Assembly: GCA_945874355.1 (NCBI GenBank)
Contig: CAMCGB010000007.1
Coordinates: 60,431 to 124,430, forward strand
Length of the DNA: 64,000 nucleotides
Direction of reading: 5' to 3'
Origin: an uncultured Bacteroides sp.
GTDB lineage: Bacteria > Bacteroidota > Bacteroidia > Bacteroidales > UBA932
The position numbers and the translations under genes are program-made. Under the pieces are notes generated by a model. The model searched no databases. It saw nothing but the letters and a program-made list of their open reading frames with translations, and was not told where the DNA came from. Positions 33,175 through 41,611 of the stretch are shown here, piece by piece. Numbering within the stretch: the stretch's first letter is position 1; every line of letters starts with the position of its first letter.

Positions 33175-36100
33175 TTATTTAATAACCCTGCAGAGCATTC
33201 CCAGCCTTTGGGCTGCGTCTATCAGTTCCTGGCATACCCTGACGCTGAACTTCTTTGAGAAGAAGCCCAGATTATAGCCTGTGCTTTTGTCTATTAGTCT
33301 GATTTCCAGCCTGGTGTTGCCTTTGAAATGCTTTATCAGTTCGACCAGGGACTTTCTGAAAGAAGCGTCCAGCCTCTGGGTGTCTATCGTGAATTCAATA
33401 GACTTGACGAACTTTTCGGAAATCAGTCCCAATAGGCACATATCCTTGAGTTTGAGCGAATAAGGTGCTTTCTTTCCGGCCCTTCTCTCCTCCTCGCTGA
33501 CTCTGTAGCGGGGGGCTATCTCCGCTTCGATATACAGACTGGCGTGCATCTGGGTCATCGGGAGGTAAGACTGGTAGTCGTTGCCGAAAAGGGCGAGCTC
33601 GTAGTTGCCGCTGAAGTCTTCCAGCATGACTCTCGCTCCAGGGGTGCCGCTCTTGGTGGTGAGGGTCTTGAGGTCCGAAACTATGCCGCAGAAGCTGATT
33701 TTTTCCACTTTCTCCCTGCTCTCACACTCGTCTATCCTTTCCTGCAGCATCTTCAGGGGGCAGGAGGCAAAGTTGTCTATTTCAAATCTGTATCTATCCA
33801 GGGGATGCGATGAGAGGTACATTCCTACATACTCCTTTTCCTTCTGGAGCAGGAACATGGTGTCTTCGGCCGCTGTGAATACCGGCACTTCCGGCCTTAC
33901 GGGCTTGAGCTCTTCAATGTCTCCGAACAGGGAAGCGGCGCTGTCCAGGGTGTCATTGCGGTAAAGCTCGGCATAGCGCAGGAGTTCGTCTATAAAAAGG
34001 TTCCCGCCCTTCATCTCCAGGAAGTACTGGCTCCTTTTGATGTTGAATGAGTCCAGGGCTCCCGAATAGACCAGGGTCTCGAAACTTCTGCGGTTCACGA
34101 CTGAGGACATCCTCTCGGCGAAGTCGAACACGTCCTCGAACAGTCCGTGATCCTCCCTTTCTTTGATAATTGCGGCCACTACATTGTCCCCGAAGCCTTT
34201 GAGACCGCCCAGACCGAAGCGCACGTCTCCGCTCTTGTTCACCGAGAAATGGGCTTCCGACTCGTTCACATCGGGGCTGAGAACTTTGATTCCGGCCTTT
34301 CTGCAGTCGGCCATTATCTCCTTCATCTCCTCCATATTGTCGGAGTTCTGGGTGAGGTTGGAAGCCTGGAACTCAGAAGGATAGTGGGCCTTGAGCCAGG
34401 CTGTCTGGTAGCTTACCCAGGCGTAGCAGGTGGCGTGGGACTTGTTGAACGCGTATTTTGCAAAGGCTTCCCAGTCCTTCCATATTTTTTCGAGAGTGTC
34501 TTCGGGGTAGCCGTTCGCAAGAGCACCTTTCATAAAGTCGCCCTTGAGCGAGTCCAGAACGTCCTTTTTCTTCTTTCCCATAGCCTTGCGGAGCTTGTCC
34601 GCCTTGCCTTTGGAGAATCCGGCTAGCTTCTGGGAGAGTCTCATCACCTGCTCCTGGTACACGGTCACACCATAGGTCTCCTTGAGGAACTCTTCCATTG
34701 CGGGAAGGTCGTAGTGGATTTTGCTGGGGTCGTTTTTACCCGCCACGAAATCGGGAATATAGTCCATAGGACCGGGGCGGTAAAGGGCGTTCATCGCTAT
34801 GAGGTCCTCGAACCTTTCGGGATGCAGCTTGATGAGCCACTCCTTCATTCCGGGAGATTCGAACTGGAATATGCTCTTGGTGTCTCCTCTGGAGTAAAGG
34901 TCGAACACTTTAGGGTCGTCTATGGGAATCTTCTCTATATCAATCACTTCCCCGTGCCTTTTCTTGATCAGGGCAAGGCATCTGTCGATGATTGAAAGAG
35001 TTTTGAGCCCGAGAAAGTCCATCTTGAGCATTCCCACATCCTCGATTTTGGATCCTTCGTACTGGCTCACCCATACCTCCTGGCCTGTAGCTTTGTCCAC
35101 GCCCATCGTGATGGGGATGTAGTCGGTCAGGTTGCCCCTTCCGATTATCATCGCACAGGCGTGGATGCCTGTCTGGCGTATGCATCCTTCCAGTTTGAGG
35201 GCGTAGTCCAGCACTTCCCTTACCAGAGGATCTCCGTTCTCGTACTCGTTGTTGAGCTCCTTGATGTATTTGATGCTGTTTGCCAGGGTGGGCTTGTACT
35301 CCTTGTCCTCGCCGTTTTCCCTTACGACTATAGGCTTGTCGGGAATCATCTTGGTCAGGCGGTTGGACTCCGCGATGGGCAGTTTGGAGATGCGTGCGAC
35401 ATCTTTGACGGACGACTTGGCGGCCATAGTGCCGAAGGTTACCACGTGGGAGATATGGTCGGCCCCGTAGTGCTCCTGGACGTACTGGATGACCCTATAG
35501 CGGCCTTCGTCGTCGAAGTCCACGTCGATATCAGGCATAGAGATGCGCTCGGGGTTGAGGAAACGCTCGAACAGGAGGTCGTACTTGATGGGGTCCAGGT
35601 TTGTGATGCCCAGACAGTAGGCAACGCACGATCCGGCGGCTGAACCTCTTCCCGGGCCGACTGAGACTCCGTTGCGGCGGCCCCAGTTGATGAAGTCCTG
35701 GACTATGAGGAAATAGTCGGGGAAACCCATATATGAGATGGTCATCAGCTCGAAGTGGATTCTCTCCTGCTGCTCGGCTGTGAGAGTGTCGCCGTAGCGT
35801 CCGCGGGCTCCCTGGTAGGTGAGGTGGCAGAGGAAGGCTACGCTGGTGCAGAACTCGTCGCCGCGGTAGGTCTTTTCGATGATGTTGCCGTCGTGGTCCT
35901 TGCGGATTTCGTATTTACCGTTATTTATAATCTCCTCATACTCTTTGAGATGGGCGTCGATATTGTCAAGGAAGCTCTGCTCTATCTGGAACTTGGGGAG
36001 CACGTGGCCGCGGTTGATTTCGTAGCGCTCAATCTTGTCCAGCACTTCCATAGTGTTCTCTATGGCTTCGGGGTGGTCAGGGAAAATGCTAAGCATCTCC

Positions 36101-36870
36101 TCTTCGCTCTTGAGATATTCCTGCTGGGTGTAGCGCAGTCTTTTGGGGTCGTCGATGTCGGCGTTGGTCGTAAGACAGATAAGGCGGTCGTGGGTCGGGC
36201 CGTCCTCCTTGCGCACGAAATGCACGTCGTTGGTAGCTACCACTTTCACCCCGTGCTTCCCGGCGAGTGAGAAGATATGCTCACAATACTCCTTCTGGCG
36301 CTCATAAACATCCGTAGAGAGGCCCGGAACCTCGGTGCGGTGCATCATTACCTCCAGGTAGTAATCCTGCCCGAAAACCCTTTTATGCCACTCTATGGCC
36401 TTGTCTGCGGCGTCGAAATCCCCTGCGAGAATATCGCGCGGCACCTCGCCAGCCATACAGGCCGAGCAGCAGATAAGGTCTTCGTGGTACTGTTCCAGCA
36501 CTTCGTGGCTCACCCTCGGGCGCGTATAGAAACCTTCTATATGCCCCGTCGAGACTATCTTCATCAGGTTCTTGTAGCCGTTGTAGTTCTTGGCCAGAAG
36601 AATCAGGTGGTAGTACTTGTTGTGCTCCTTGTCTTTGATCTTGTGGTCGTAGTGCCGGGTGACGTACACCTCGCAGCCTATGATGGGTTTGACGGAAGGG
36701 AAGCCTGCGGCTATGTCACAGAAATCCTTGACACCGAACATGTTACCGTGGTCGGTGATGGCAAGTCCCCTCTGGCCGAGTTCTTCGGCGCGCTGAAAAA
36801 GGGCTTTGATGTTGCTCAGTCCGTCAAGGATGGAGTATTGGGTATGGACGTGAAGGTGTGCAAAAGACAT
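33175..36870 (-). CDS. dnaE: DNA polymerase III alpha subunit
   Basis: Replicative polymerase (about 1231 residues, DnaE1-like length). I start it at MSFAHLHVHTQYS (ATG at 36870), which puts the PHP domain at the N-terminus; the upstream ATG in the track overlaps the -7 box. The PHP motifs HLHVHTQYS, ITDHGNMFG and the VATNDVHFV strand are present. The polymerase core has GPGRGSAAGS near 385, MPDIDVDFDDEGR with catalytic Asp near 430, and NALYRPGPMDYIPDF near 680. The tandem HhH and OB domains lie in the C-terminal third. It has a box for a near-leaderless promoter. Confidence 0.96.
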   Translation of the reverse strand: MSFAHLHVHTQYSILDGLSNIKALFQRAEELGQRGLAITDHGNMFGVKDFCDIAAGFPSVKPIIGCEVYVTRHYDHKIKDKEHNKYYHLILLAKNYNGYKNLMKIVSTGHIEGFYTRPRVSHEVLEQYHEDLICCSACMAGEVPRDILAGDFDAADKAIEWHKRVFGQDYYLEVMMHRTEVPGLSTDVYERQKEYCEHIFSLAGKHGVKVVATNDVHFVRKEDGPTHDRLICLTTNADIDDPKRLRYTQQEYLKSEEEMLSIFPDHPEAIENTMEVLDKIERYEINRGHVLPKFQIEQSFLDNIDAHLKEYEEIINNGKYEIRKDHDGNIIEKTYRGDEFCTSVAFLCHLTYQGARGRYGDTLTAEQQERIHFELMTISYMGFPDYFLIVQDFINWGRRNGVSVGPGRGSAAGSCVAYCLGITNLDPIKYDLLFERFLNPERISMPDIDVDFDDEGRYRVIQYVQEHYGADHISHVVTFGTMAAKSSVKDVARISKLPIAESNRLTKMIPDKPIVVRENGEDKEYKPTLANSIKYIKELNNEYENGDPLVREVLDYALKLEGCIRQTGIHACAMIIGRGNLTDYIPITMGVDKATGQEVWVSQYEGSKIEDVGMLKMDFLGLKTLSIIDRCLALIKKRHGEVIDIEKIPIDDPKVFDLYSRGDTKSIFQFESPGMKEWLIKLHPERFEDLIAMNALYRPGPMDYIPDFVAGKNDPSKIHYDLPAMEEFLKETYGVTVYQEQVMRLSQKLAGFSKGKADKLRKAMGKKKKDVLDSLKGDFMKGALANGYPEDTLEKIWKDWEAFAKYAFNKSHATCYAWVSYQTAWLKAHYPSEFQASNLTQNSDNMEEMKEIMADCRKAGIKVLSPDVNESEAHFSVNKSGDVRFGLGGLKGFGDNVVAAIIKEREDHGLFEDVFDFAERMSSVVNRRSFETLVYSGALDSFNIKRSQYFLEMKGGNLFIDELLRYAELYRNDTLDSAASLFGDIEELKPVRPEVPVFTAAEDTMFLLQKEKEYVGMYLSSHPLDRYRFEIDNFASCPLKMLQERIDECESREKVEKISFCGIVSDLKTLTTKSGTPGARVMLEDFSGNYELALFGNDYQSYLPMTQMHASLYIEAEIAPRYRVSEEERRAGKKAPYSLKLKDMCLLGLISEKFVKSIEFTIDTQRLDASFRKSLVELIKHFKGNTRLEIRLIDKSTGYNLGFFSKKFSVRVCQELIDAAQRLGMLCRVIK

Positions 36871-36874
36871 AGTG

Positions 36875-36905
36875 CAAAGATACATAAAAACGCCCGACCT
36901 TTAAA
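36875..36905 (-). promoter_or_regulatory. Promoter of dnaE, nested in the secDF terminator
   Basis: On the minus strand TTTA (36905 to 36902) is 19 bases from a perfect TATCTTTG (36882 to 36875). The -33 element sits in the loop of the secDF terminator. Only CACT separates the -7 box from the dnaE ATG, so the mRNA would be leaderless. folE has the identical TTTGCACTATG junction. Confidence 0.55.
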
Positions 36906-36915
36906 GGGCCGGGCG
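36886..36915 (-). terminator. Rho-independent terminator of secDF
   Basis: On the minus strand CGCCCGGCC and GGTCGGGCG pair (one G-U) around a short CTTTAAA region and are followed by five T. It lies 25 bases after the secDF stop and just before dnaE. Confidence 0.9.
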
Positions 36916-36940
36916 AATATATTTGCTTTCCGCGTCAGGA

Positions 36941-39900
36941 TTATTTTCCTGCCTTGAGCTGCTTTTTCTTTCTGGCAGCGGTGAGGGTATCGTACATAAT
37001 CGGGGTACCGATCATGATGGAAGCATAAGTTCCGATGCAGATACCTACGCAAAGGGCAACTGAAAGACCTCTGATGGACTCTCCTCCGAAGATTGCGATT
37101 GCAAGCATAGGGAGCAGGGTTGAAACTGAGGTGTTCACCGTACGGGTGAGGGTGGCGTTCAGGGACTTGTTTACAGTCTGCTCGAAGTCGTCGTTCGGGT
37201 GCAGCTGCAGGTTCTCTCTGATACGGTCGAAAATCACCACGTTATCGTTGATTGCGTATCCGATGATGGTAAGGATTGCGGCGATGAAGGTCTGGTCAAC
37301 ATCAAGGTTGAAAGGAAGGATTCCGCTGAACAGGGAGAAGAATCCGATGATGATGATGGCTGTGTGTGCAAGTGAAACCACACCACCGAGACCCCAGGCC
37401 CAGCCTTTGAATCGCAGGGCTATGTAAGCGAAGATGACGATGAGCGCAAGTATGATGGAAATCACTGCATTACGCTTGATGTCGTTGGCTATGGAAGCTC
37501 CTACCTTGTCGGAAGAAATGATACCGTTGGGGTTGTCGAGGGTAGAAGTGAATTCGCTCAGGGTGATGTCGGTAGAGTAGAATCCCTTGAGGGCCTCGAA
37601 GAGCATTCCTTCAATCTCGGCGTCAACGGTGTTGGACTCGTCCTTGAACTTGTAGGAAGTGGTGATCTTCATCTGGCTGTCTCCACCGAACTGCTTAACC
37701 TCCACTGAAGCGCCCTTGGCGTCCTCGTTGAGGGCTGCGGCTGCGTCGAATACCTTGCCGGTAGCCTCACGTACATCCTCTGCGGTCACGGGCTTGTCGA
37801 AGCGTACTACATAGGTACGGCCTCCGGTGAAGTCAACACCATAGGTGAATCCCTTGATGAAGATAGAGCACAGTGAGATGACGATGAGTGCGCCTGATAC
37901 GATGTATGACCACTTGCGTCCCTTGATGAAGTTGACTTTGGTGTTCTTGAGGAAGTTCTTGGTAAGGTTGCTCTCGAAGCTGATCTTCTTGCCTGCCTTC
38001 ACTCTGTCTTCGAAGATGAGACGGGTGATGAAGATAGAGGTCAGCACTGAGGTGATGATACCGATGATGAGGGTGGTGGCGAAGCCCTTGATGGGGCCTG
38101 AACCGAAGAAGAAGAGCACCAGACCGGTAAGCAGGGTGGTTACCTGACCGTCGATGATGGCTGAGTAAGCGTTGGCGTATCCGTCGTGGATGGCCTTGCT
38201 CATACCCTTGCCTGCCTTAAGCTCCTCTTTCACACGCTCGTAGATGATCACGTTGGCATCCACGGCCATACCCAGAGTCAGCACGAGACCGGCGATACCG
38301 GGCAGGGTGAGCACTGCTCCGAAGGCTGAAAGGGTACCGAAGAGAAGGATGACGTTGGTCAGCAATGCAAGGTCTGCGGCTACACCTGCGCCCTTGTAGA
38401 AGAAGAGCATATAGATGAGCACGAGGCAGAATGCGATGATGAATGAAATCAGACCGGCCCTGATGGAAGCGGCACCTAGTGAAGGTCCTACAACCTGCTC
38501 CTGGACGATGGTGGCAGGGGCGGGGAGCTTACCTGACTTGAGCACGTTGGTAAGGTCAGTTGCCTCCTCGATGGAGAAGTTTCCTGTGATTGAAGAAACA
38601 CCTCCGGTGATCTCGTTGAGGACGTTGGGGTATGAATATACGGTGCCGTCAAGCACGATGGCAATCTGCCTTCCGATGTTCTCCTTGGTGAGGCGTGCCC
38701 AGGTGTTGGCTCCGTCAGCGTTCATAGTCATCGATACGCTGGGCTCTCCGCCCTGGCGGTCGTTGTACTCAACGCGGGCGTCGGTAACTACTCCACCGTC
38801 GAGGGGAGCCTTTCCGTCGCGTGAAGAAGCCTTGATGGCTACGAGTTCATATACGTTTGCGCCCTTGTAGTACTCTGAGGGCTTGACGGTCCACATAGGA
38901 CGGAACTCGGCGGGGAAGAGGGCTGCAACGTCGCTCCTTCTGAGGTACTGGTTGACCAGGGCGGTGTCGGCTGCGGTGGCGAAACCGATGCAGGCGTTGT
39001 CGCGGAAGCCTGAAGGGGTGAGAACTGCGAAGAGAGGATTGGCCTTCTTGTAGGCTTCCAGCTCTGCGTCTTCGCTGCTGGCGGCCTGGGCGTTGATTTC
39101 TCTTTCGACGATATCCTCAGACTCTGCCTCTGCTTCCTTCTCCTCCTCGGCTACGCTCAGGCTCTGGGCGAGCAGGTCGTTTGCCTCCTGGAGATAAGGG
39201 GCGATTTCCTGGTTGTAGTATGTGGTCCAGAACTCGAGTGAAGCGGTACCCTGAAGCAGCTTGCGCACACGCTCAGGCTCCTTTACACCGGGCAGCTCGA
39301 CGAGGATACGGCCTGTGTTGCCGATTTTCTGGATTGAAGGCTGGGTCACACCGAAGCGGTCGATACGGTTGCGGAGCACATTGAATGAGTTTGCAACGGC
39401 GCTCTCGGCTTCCTCCCTGATGACGGCTATAACCTGCTCGTCGGTAGCTTCCGGAGCGATGCGGTCGCGCATCTCATAGGTTCCGAAAATCTGGGCGAGC
39501 CTTGCACCTCCGCTGACTTCCTTCCAGCACTCTGCGAATACGGTGATGAAGTCGGAGTTGGAGCTTACGACCCTTTCTTGGGCGAGGGCGAGAGCCTTGT
39601 TGAACTCGGGGCTCTGGTTGTTCTCGGCGAGGGCCTTCACAAGGTCCTGGAGCTGCACCTGCAGCATCACGTTCATACCGCCCTTGAGGTCAAGACCGAG
39701 GTTAATCTCCTGGTTCTGAACCTGCTTGTAAGTGTAACCGAAATAAATCTTCTCGGAAGAGATTGAATCCGTGTAGCGGCGGGACTCGATCTTTCTGATA
39801 GAATCGAGATAGAAAGCCTGATCCGCTTCAGGGATGTTGGCGAATGCGGCTGAAGCCTTGACGCTCTCGATGACCTTCTCGGCAGCCTTGTCAGCCTTCT

Positions 39901-39997
39901 TGCTGTAAATATTGCTTACGAGCGTGAAGGAGAGCTGCCAAATGCAGGCGAGCACGAAGCAGATAGCCACAAATCTGATAGCACCTTTACTTTGCAT
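36941..39997 (-). CDS. secDF: Fused protein translocase SecDF
   Basis: A single 1018-residue polypeptide joining SecD and SecF, the usual Bacteroidetes form. It drives late steps of Sec export using the proton motive force. The N-terminal membrane helix is followed by the SecD signature LGLDLKGGMNVMLQV near 98 and a large periplasmic part. A set of six helices contains GLVLTLGMAVDANVIIYERVKEEL near 570-590. The SecF half starts near 695, with YGVDFTGGRTYVVRF near 720 and a second helix set with YAINDNVVIFDRIRENL near 945. It has its own promoter and a strong terminator. Confidence 0.96.
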   Translation of the reverse strand: MQSKGAIRFVAICFVLACIWQLSFTLVSNIYSKKADKAAEKVIESVKASAAFANIPEADQAFYLDSIRKIESRRYTDSISSEKIYFGYTYKQVQNQEINLGLDLKGGMNVMLQVQLQDLVKALAENNQSPEFNKALALAQERVVSSNSDFITVFAECWKEVSGGARLAQIFGTYEMRDRIAPEATDEQVIAVIREEAESAVANSFNVLRNRIDRFGVTQPSIQKIGNTGRILVELPGVKEPERVRKLLQGTASLEFWTTYYNQEIAPYLQEANDLLAQSLSVAEEEKEAEAESEDIVEREINAQAASSEDAELEAYKKANPLFAVLTPSGFRDNACIGFATAADTALVNQYLRRSDVAALFPAEFRPMWTVKPSEYYKGANVYELVAIKASSRDGKAPLDGGVVTDARVEYNDRQGGEPSVSMTMNADGANTWARLTKENIGRQIAIVLDGTVYSYPNVLNEITGGVSSITGNFSIEEATDLTNVLKSGKLPAPATIVQEQVVGPSLGAASIRAGLISFIIAFCLVLIYMLFFYKGAGVAADLALLTNVILLFGTLSAFGAVLTLPGIAGLVLTLGMAVDANVIIYERVKEELKAGKGMSKAIHDGYANAYSAIIDGQVTTLLTGLVLFFFGSGPIKGFATTLIIGIITSVLTSIFITRLIFEDRVKAGKKISFESNLTKNFLKNTKVNFIKGRKWSYIVSGALIVISLCSIFIKGFTYGVDFTGGRTYVVRFDKPVTAEDVREATGKVFDAAAALNEDAKGASVEVKQFGGDSQMKITTSYKFKDESNTVDAEIEGMLFEALKGFYSTDITLSEFTSTLDNPNGIISSDKVGASIANDIKRNAVISIILALIVIFAYIALRFKGWAWGLGGVVSLAHTAIIIIGFFSLFSGILPFNLDVDQTFIAAILTIIGYAINDNVVIFDRIRENLQLHPNDDFEQTVNKSLNATLTRTVNTSVSTLLPMLAIAIFGGESIRGLSVALCVGICIGTYASIMIGTPIMYDTLTAARKKKQLKAGK

Positions 39998-40041
39998 AAT
40001 ATAATTTTTAAAATATTTGTCTATTTTCCTAAAATAGTTTG

Positions 40042-40072
40042 CAAAGTTAGTATTTTTCTCATAACAATGAAA
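40042..40072 (-). promoter_or_regulatory. Promoter of secDF
   Basis: On the minus strand TTTC (40072 to 40069) and a perfect TAACTTTG (40049 to 40042) are 19 bases apart. The start of secDF is 44 bases downstream. It is divergent from, and close to, the nfeD promoter boxes. Confidence 0.6.
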
Positions 40073-40082
40073 CTTTGCAGGG

Positions 40083-40098
40083 TATTTTTGTATATTTG
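40083..40098 (+). promoter_or_regulatory. Two adjacent -7 boxes upstream of nfeD-floA
   Basis: TATTTTTG (40083-40090) and TATATTTG (40091-40098) both match TAnnTTTG perfectly and abut each other, 21 bases before the nfeD ATG at 40120. Neither has a clear -33 element. Confidence 0.4.
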
Positions 40099-40119
40099 CG
40101 AAAACAAAACCTATTATTT

Positions 40120-40590
40120 ATGTGGTGGATAGCACTTGCTCTTATAATCGCAGGCATTCTTCTGATGTTTGTCGAGTTCCTCCTTGTTCCCGGAGTTGGC
40201 GTAGCCGGCATTTTCAGTCTGATTTCCCTCGGCGCCGCCTGTTGGTACACTTTTGATTATATCGGCTACAATGCCGGTTGGTGGGTCACCTCTGTCGTTC
40301 TTGCTCTTCTTCTGATTCTCCTTTTTATAATATTGAGGACCAAGACCTGGAAGAAGTTCGAGCTCGACACCGATGTCACTTCACAGGTGAACACTGCTTC
40401 TTCCCAGCTCCACGAGGGCGACAGGGGAGTCACCCTTACCCGTCTTGCCCCCATAGGCACCGGAAGGTTCGGAACCGTCTGCTGCGAAGTCAAATCGTCC
40501 GACAGCACGATGATTGCCTCCGGAACGGAGGTTGAGGTGGTTCAGATATCCGATAACCAAGTTCTTGTAAAACCTATTAACATTCAATAA
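40120..40590 (+). CDS. NfeD-like membrane protein
   Basis: A 156-residue NfeD-family protein starting at [12 protein letters not shown] (ATG at 40120; the track start is upstream). Membrane segments lie at about 2-24, 27-44 and 50-72. The C-terminal soluble OB-fold NfeD domain (about 95-155) contains [22 protein letters not shown] and GTEVEVVQI. The family is coupled with stomatin/flotillin partners, and here floA follows one base after the stop. This is the short form without the serine-protease domain. Confidence 0.88.
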   Translation: MWWIALALIIAGILLMFVEFLLVPGVGVAGIFSLISLGAACWYTFDYIGYNAGWWVTSVVLALLLILLFIILRTKTWKKFELDTDVTSQVNTASSQLHEGDRGVTLTRLAPIGTGRFGTVCCEVKSSDSTMIASGTEVEVVQISDNQVLVKPINIQ

Positions 40591-40591
40591 A

Positions 40592-41536
40592 ATGCATCCT
40601 ATTATTCTTGTGGTGATAGTCGTAGTTGCACTTATCATCATCCTATGGTTCTTCCCTGTGGCCCTGTGGTTCCAGGCAGTCCTTTCGGGCGTCCATATTT
40701 CTCTTATCCAGCTTCTTCTGATGCGCTGGAGGGGAGTCAATCCCAAAACCATCGTTATGGGTATGATCACCGGAACCAAGGCCGGACTTACCCTCAAGGC
40801 CAATGAGCTCGAGGCACATTATCTGGCAAAGGGTAATGTGAACAAGGTGGTGATGGCGCTGATTTCAGCCAACAAGGCCAACATCTCCCTGAATTTCCAG
40901 ATGGCATCGGCCATAGACCTTGCAGGCCGCGACGTGCTCGAAGCAGTCCAGATGTCTGTAAACCCCAAGGTCATCAATACTCCTCCCGTAACAGCCGTGG
41001 CAAAGGACGGTATCCAGCTGATTGCAAAGGCAAGGGTGACCGTGAGGGCAAATATCAAGCAGCTTGTCGGCGGTGCGGGCGAAGAGACCATACTCGCGCG
41101 TGTAGGTGAGGGTATTGTGAGCAGCATCGGTTCTTCGGAGAGTCACAAGTCAGTGCTCGAGAACCCCGACAGCATCTCCAAACTGGTGCTCGGAAAGGGT
41201 CTGGATGCAGGGACTGCCTATGAGATACTGTCTATCGATATCGCTGATATTGACGTGGGCAAGAACATCGGTGCAGTGCTTCAGATGGACCAGGCAGACG
41301 CCGACAAGAACATCGCACAGGCCCGTGCCGAGGAGCGCAGGGCTATGGCAGTGGCTCTTGAGCAGGAGATGAAGGCCAAGGCCCAGGAAGCCCGCGCAAG
41401 GGTTATCGAGGCAGAGGCTCAGGTACCTCTTGCTATGGCAGAGGCGTTCCGCAGCGGCAATCTGGGTATTATGGACTACTACCGCATCAAAAATATCCAG
41501 GCAGATACCGATATGAGGGAGAATCTCTCCAAGTAA
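40592..41536 (+). CDS. floA: Flotillin-like protein FloA
   Basis: A 314-residue membrane-microdomain scaffold. One N-terminal hydrophobic segment ([20 protein letters not shown], 2-21) with a second hydrophobic patch, then [13 protein letters not shown] and the long SPFH-like region [22 protein letters not shown] Glu/Ala-rich coiled coil ([25 protein letters not shown], about 230-275) follows. The C-terminus is [20 protein letters not shown]. It is in an operon with nfeD and ends at a hairpin shared with malQ. Confidence 0.93.
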   Translation: MHPIILVVIVVVALIIILWFFPVALWFQAVLSGVHISLIQLLLMRWRGVNPKTIVMGMITGTKAGLTLKANELEAHYLAKGNVNKVVMALISANKANISLNFQMASAIDLAGRDVLEAVQMSVNPKVINTPPVTAVAKDGIQLIAKARVTVRANIKQLVGGAGEETILARVGEGIVSSIGSSESHKSVLENPDSISKLVLGKGLDAGTAYEILSIDIADIDVGKNIGAVLQMDQADADKNIAQARAEERRAMAVALEQEMKAKAQEARARVIEAEAQVPLAMAEAFRSGNLGIMDYYRIKNIQADTDMRENLSK

Positions 41537-41563
41537 GGCCGGATGATATTTCAGTATAATGCG

Positions 41564-41592
41564 GCAGGCCGACCCCAAAAAGGTCGGCCTGC
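41564..41592. terminator. Hairpin between floA and malQ
   Basis: A perfect 11-bp stem GCAGGCCGACC / GGTCGGCCTGC with a CCAAAAA loop lies between the converging floA and malQ stops. The T-tracts are weak on both sides, so it may protect 3-prime ends as much as terminate. Confidence 0.65.
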
Positions 41593-41611
41593 AATTGTAT
41601 ATGATCGAATG

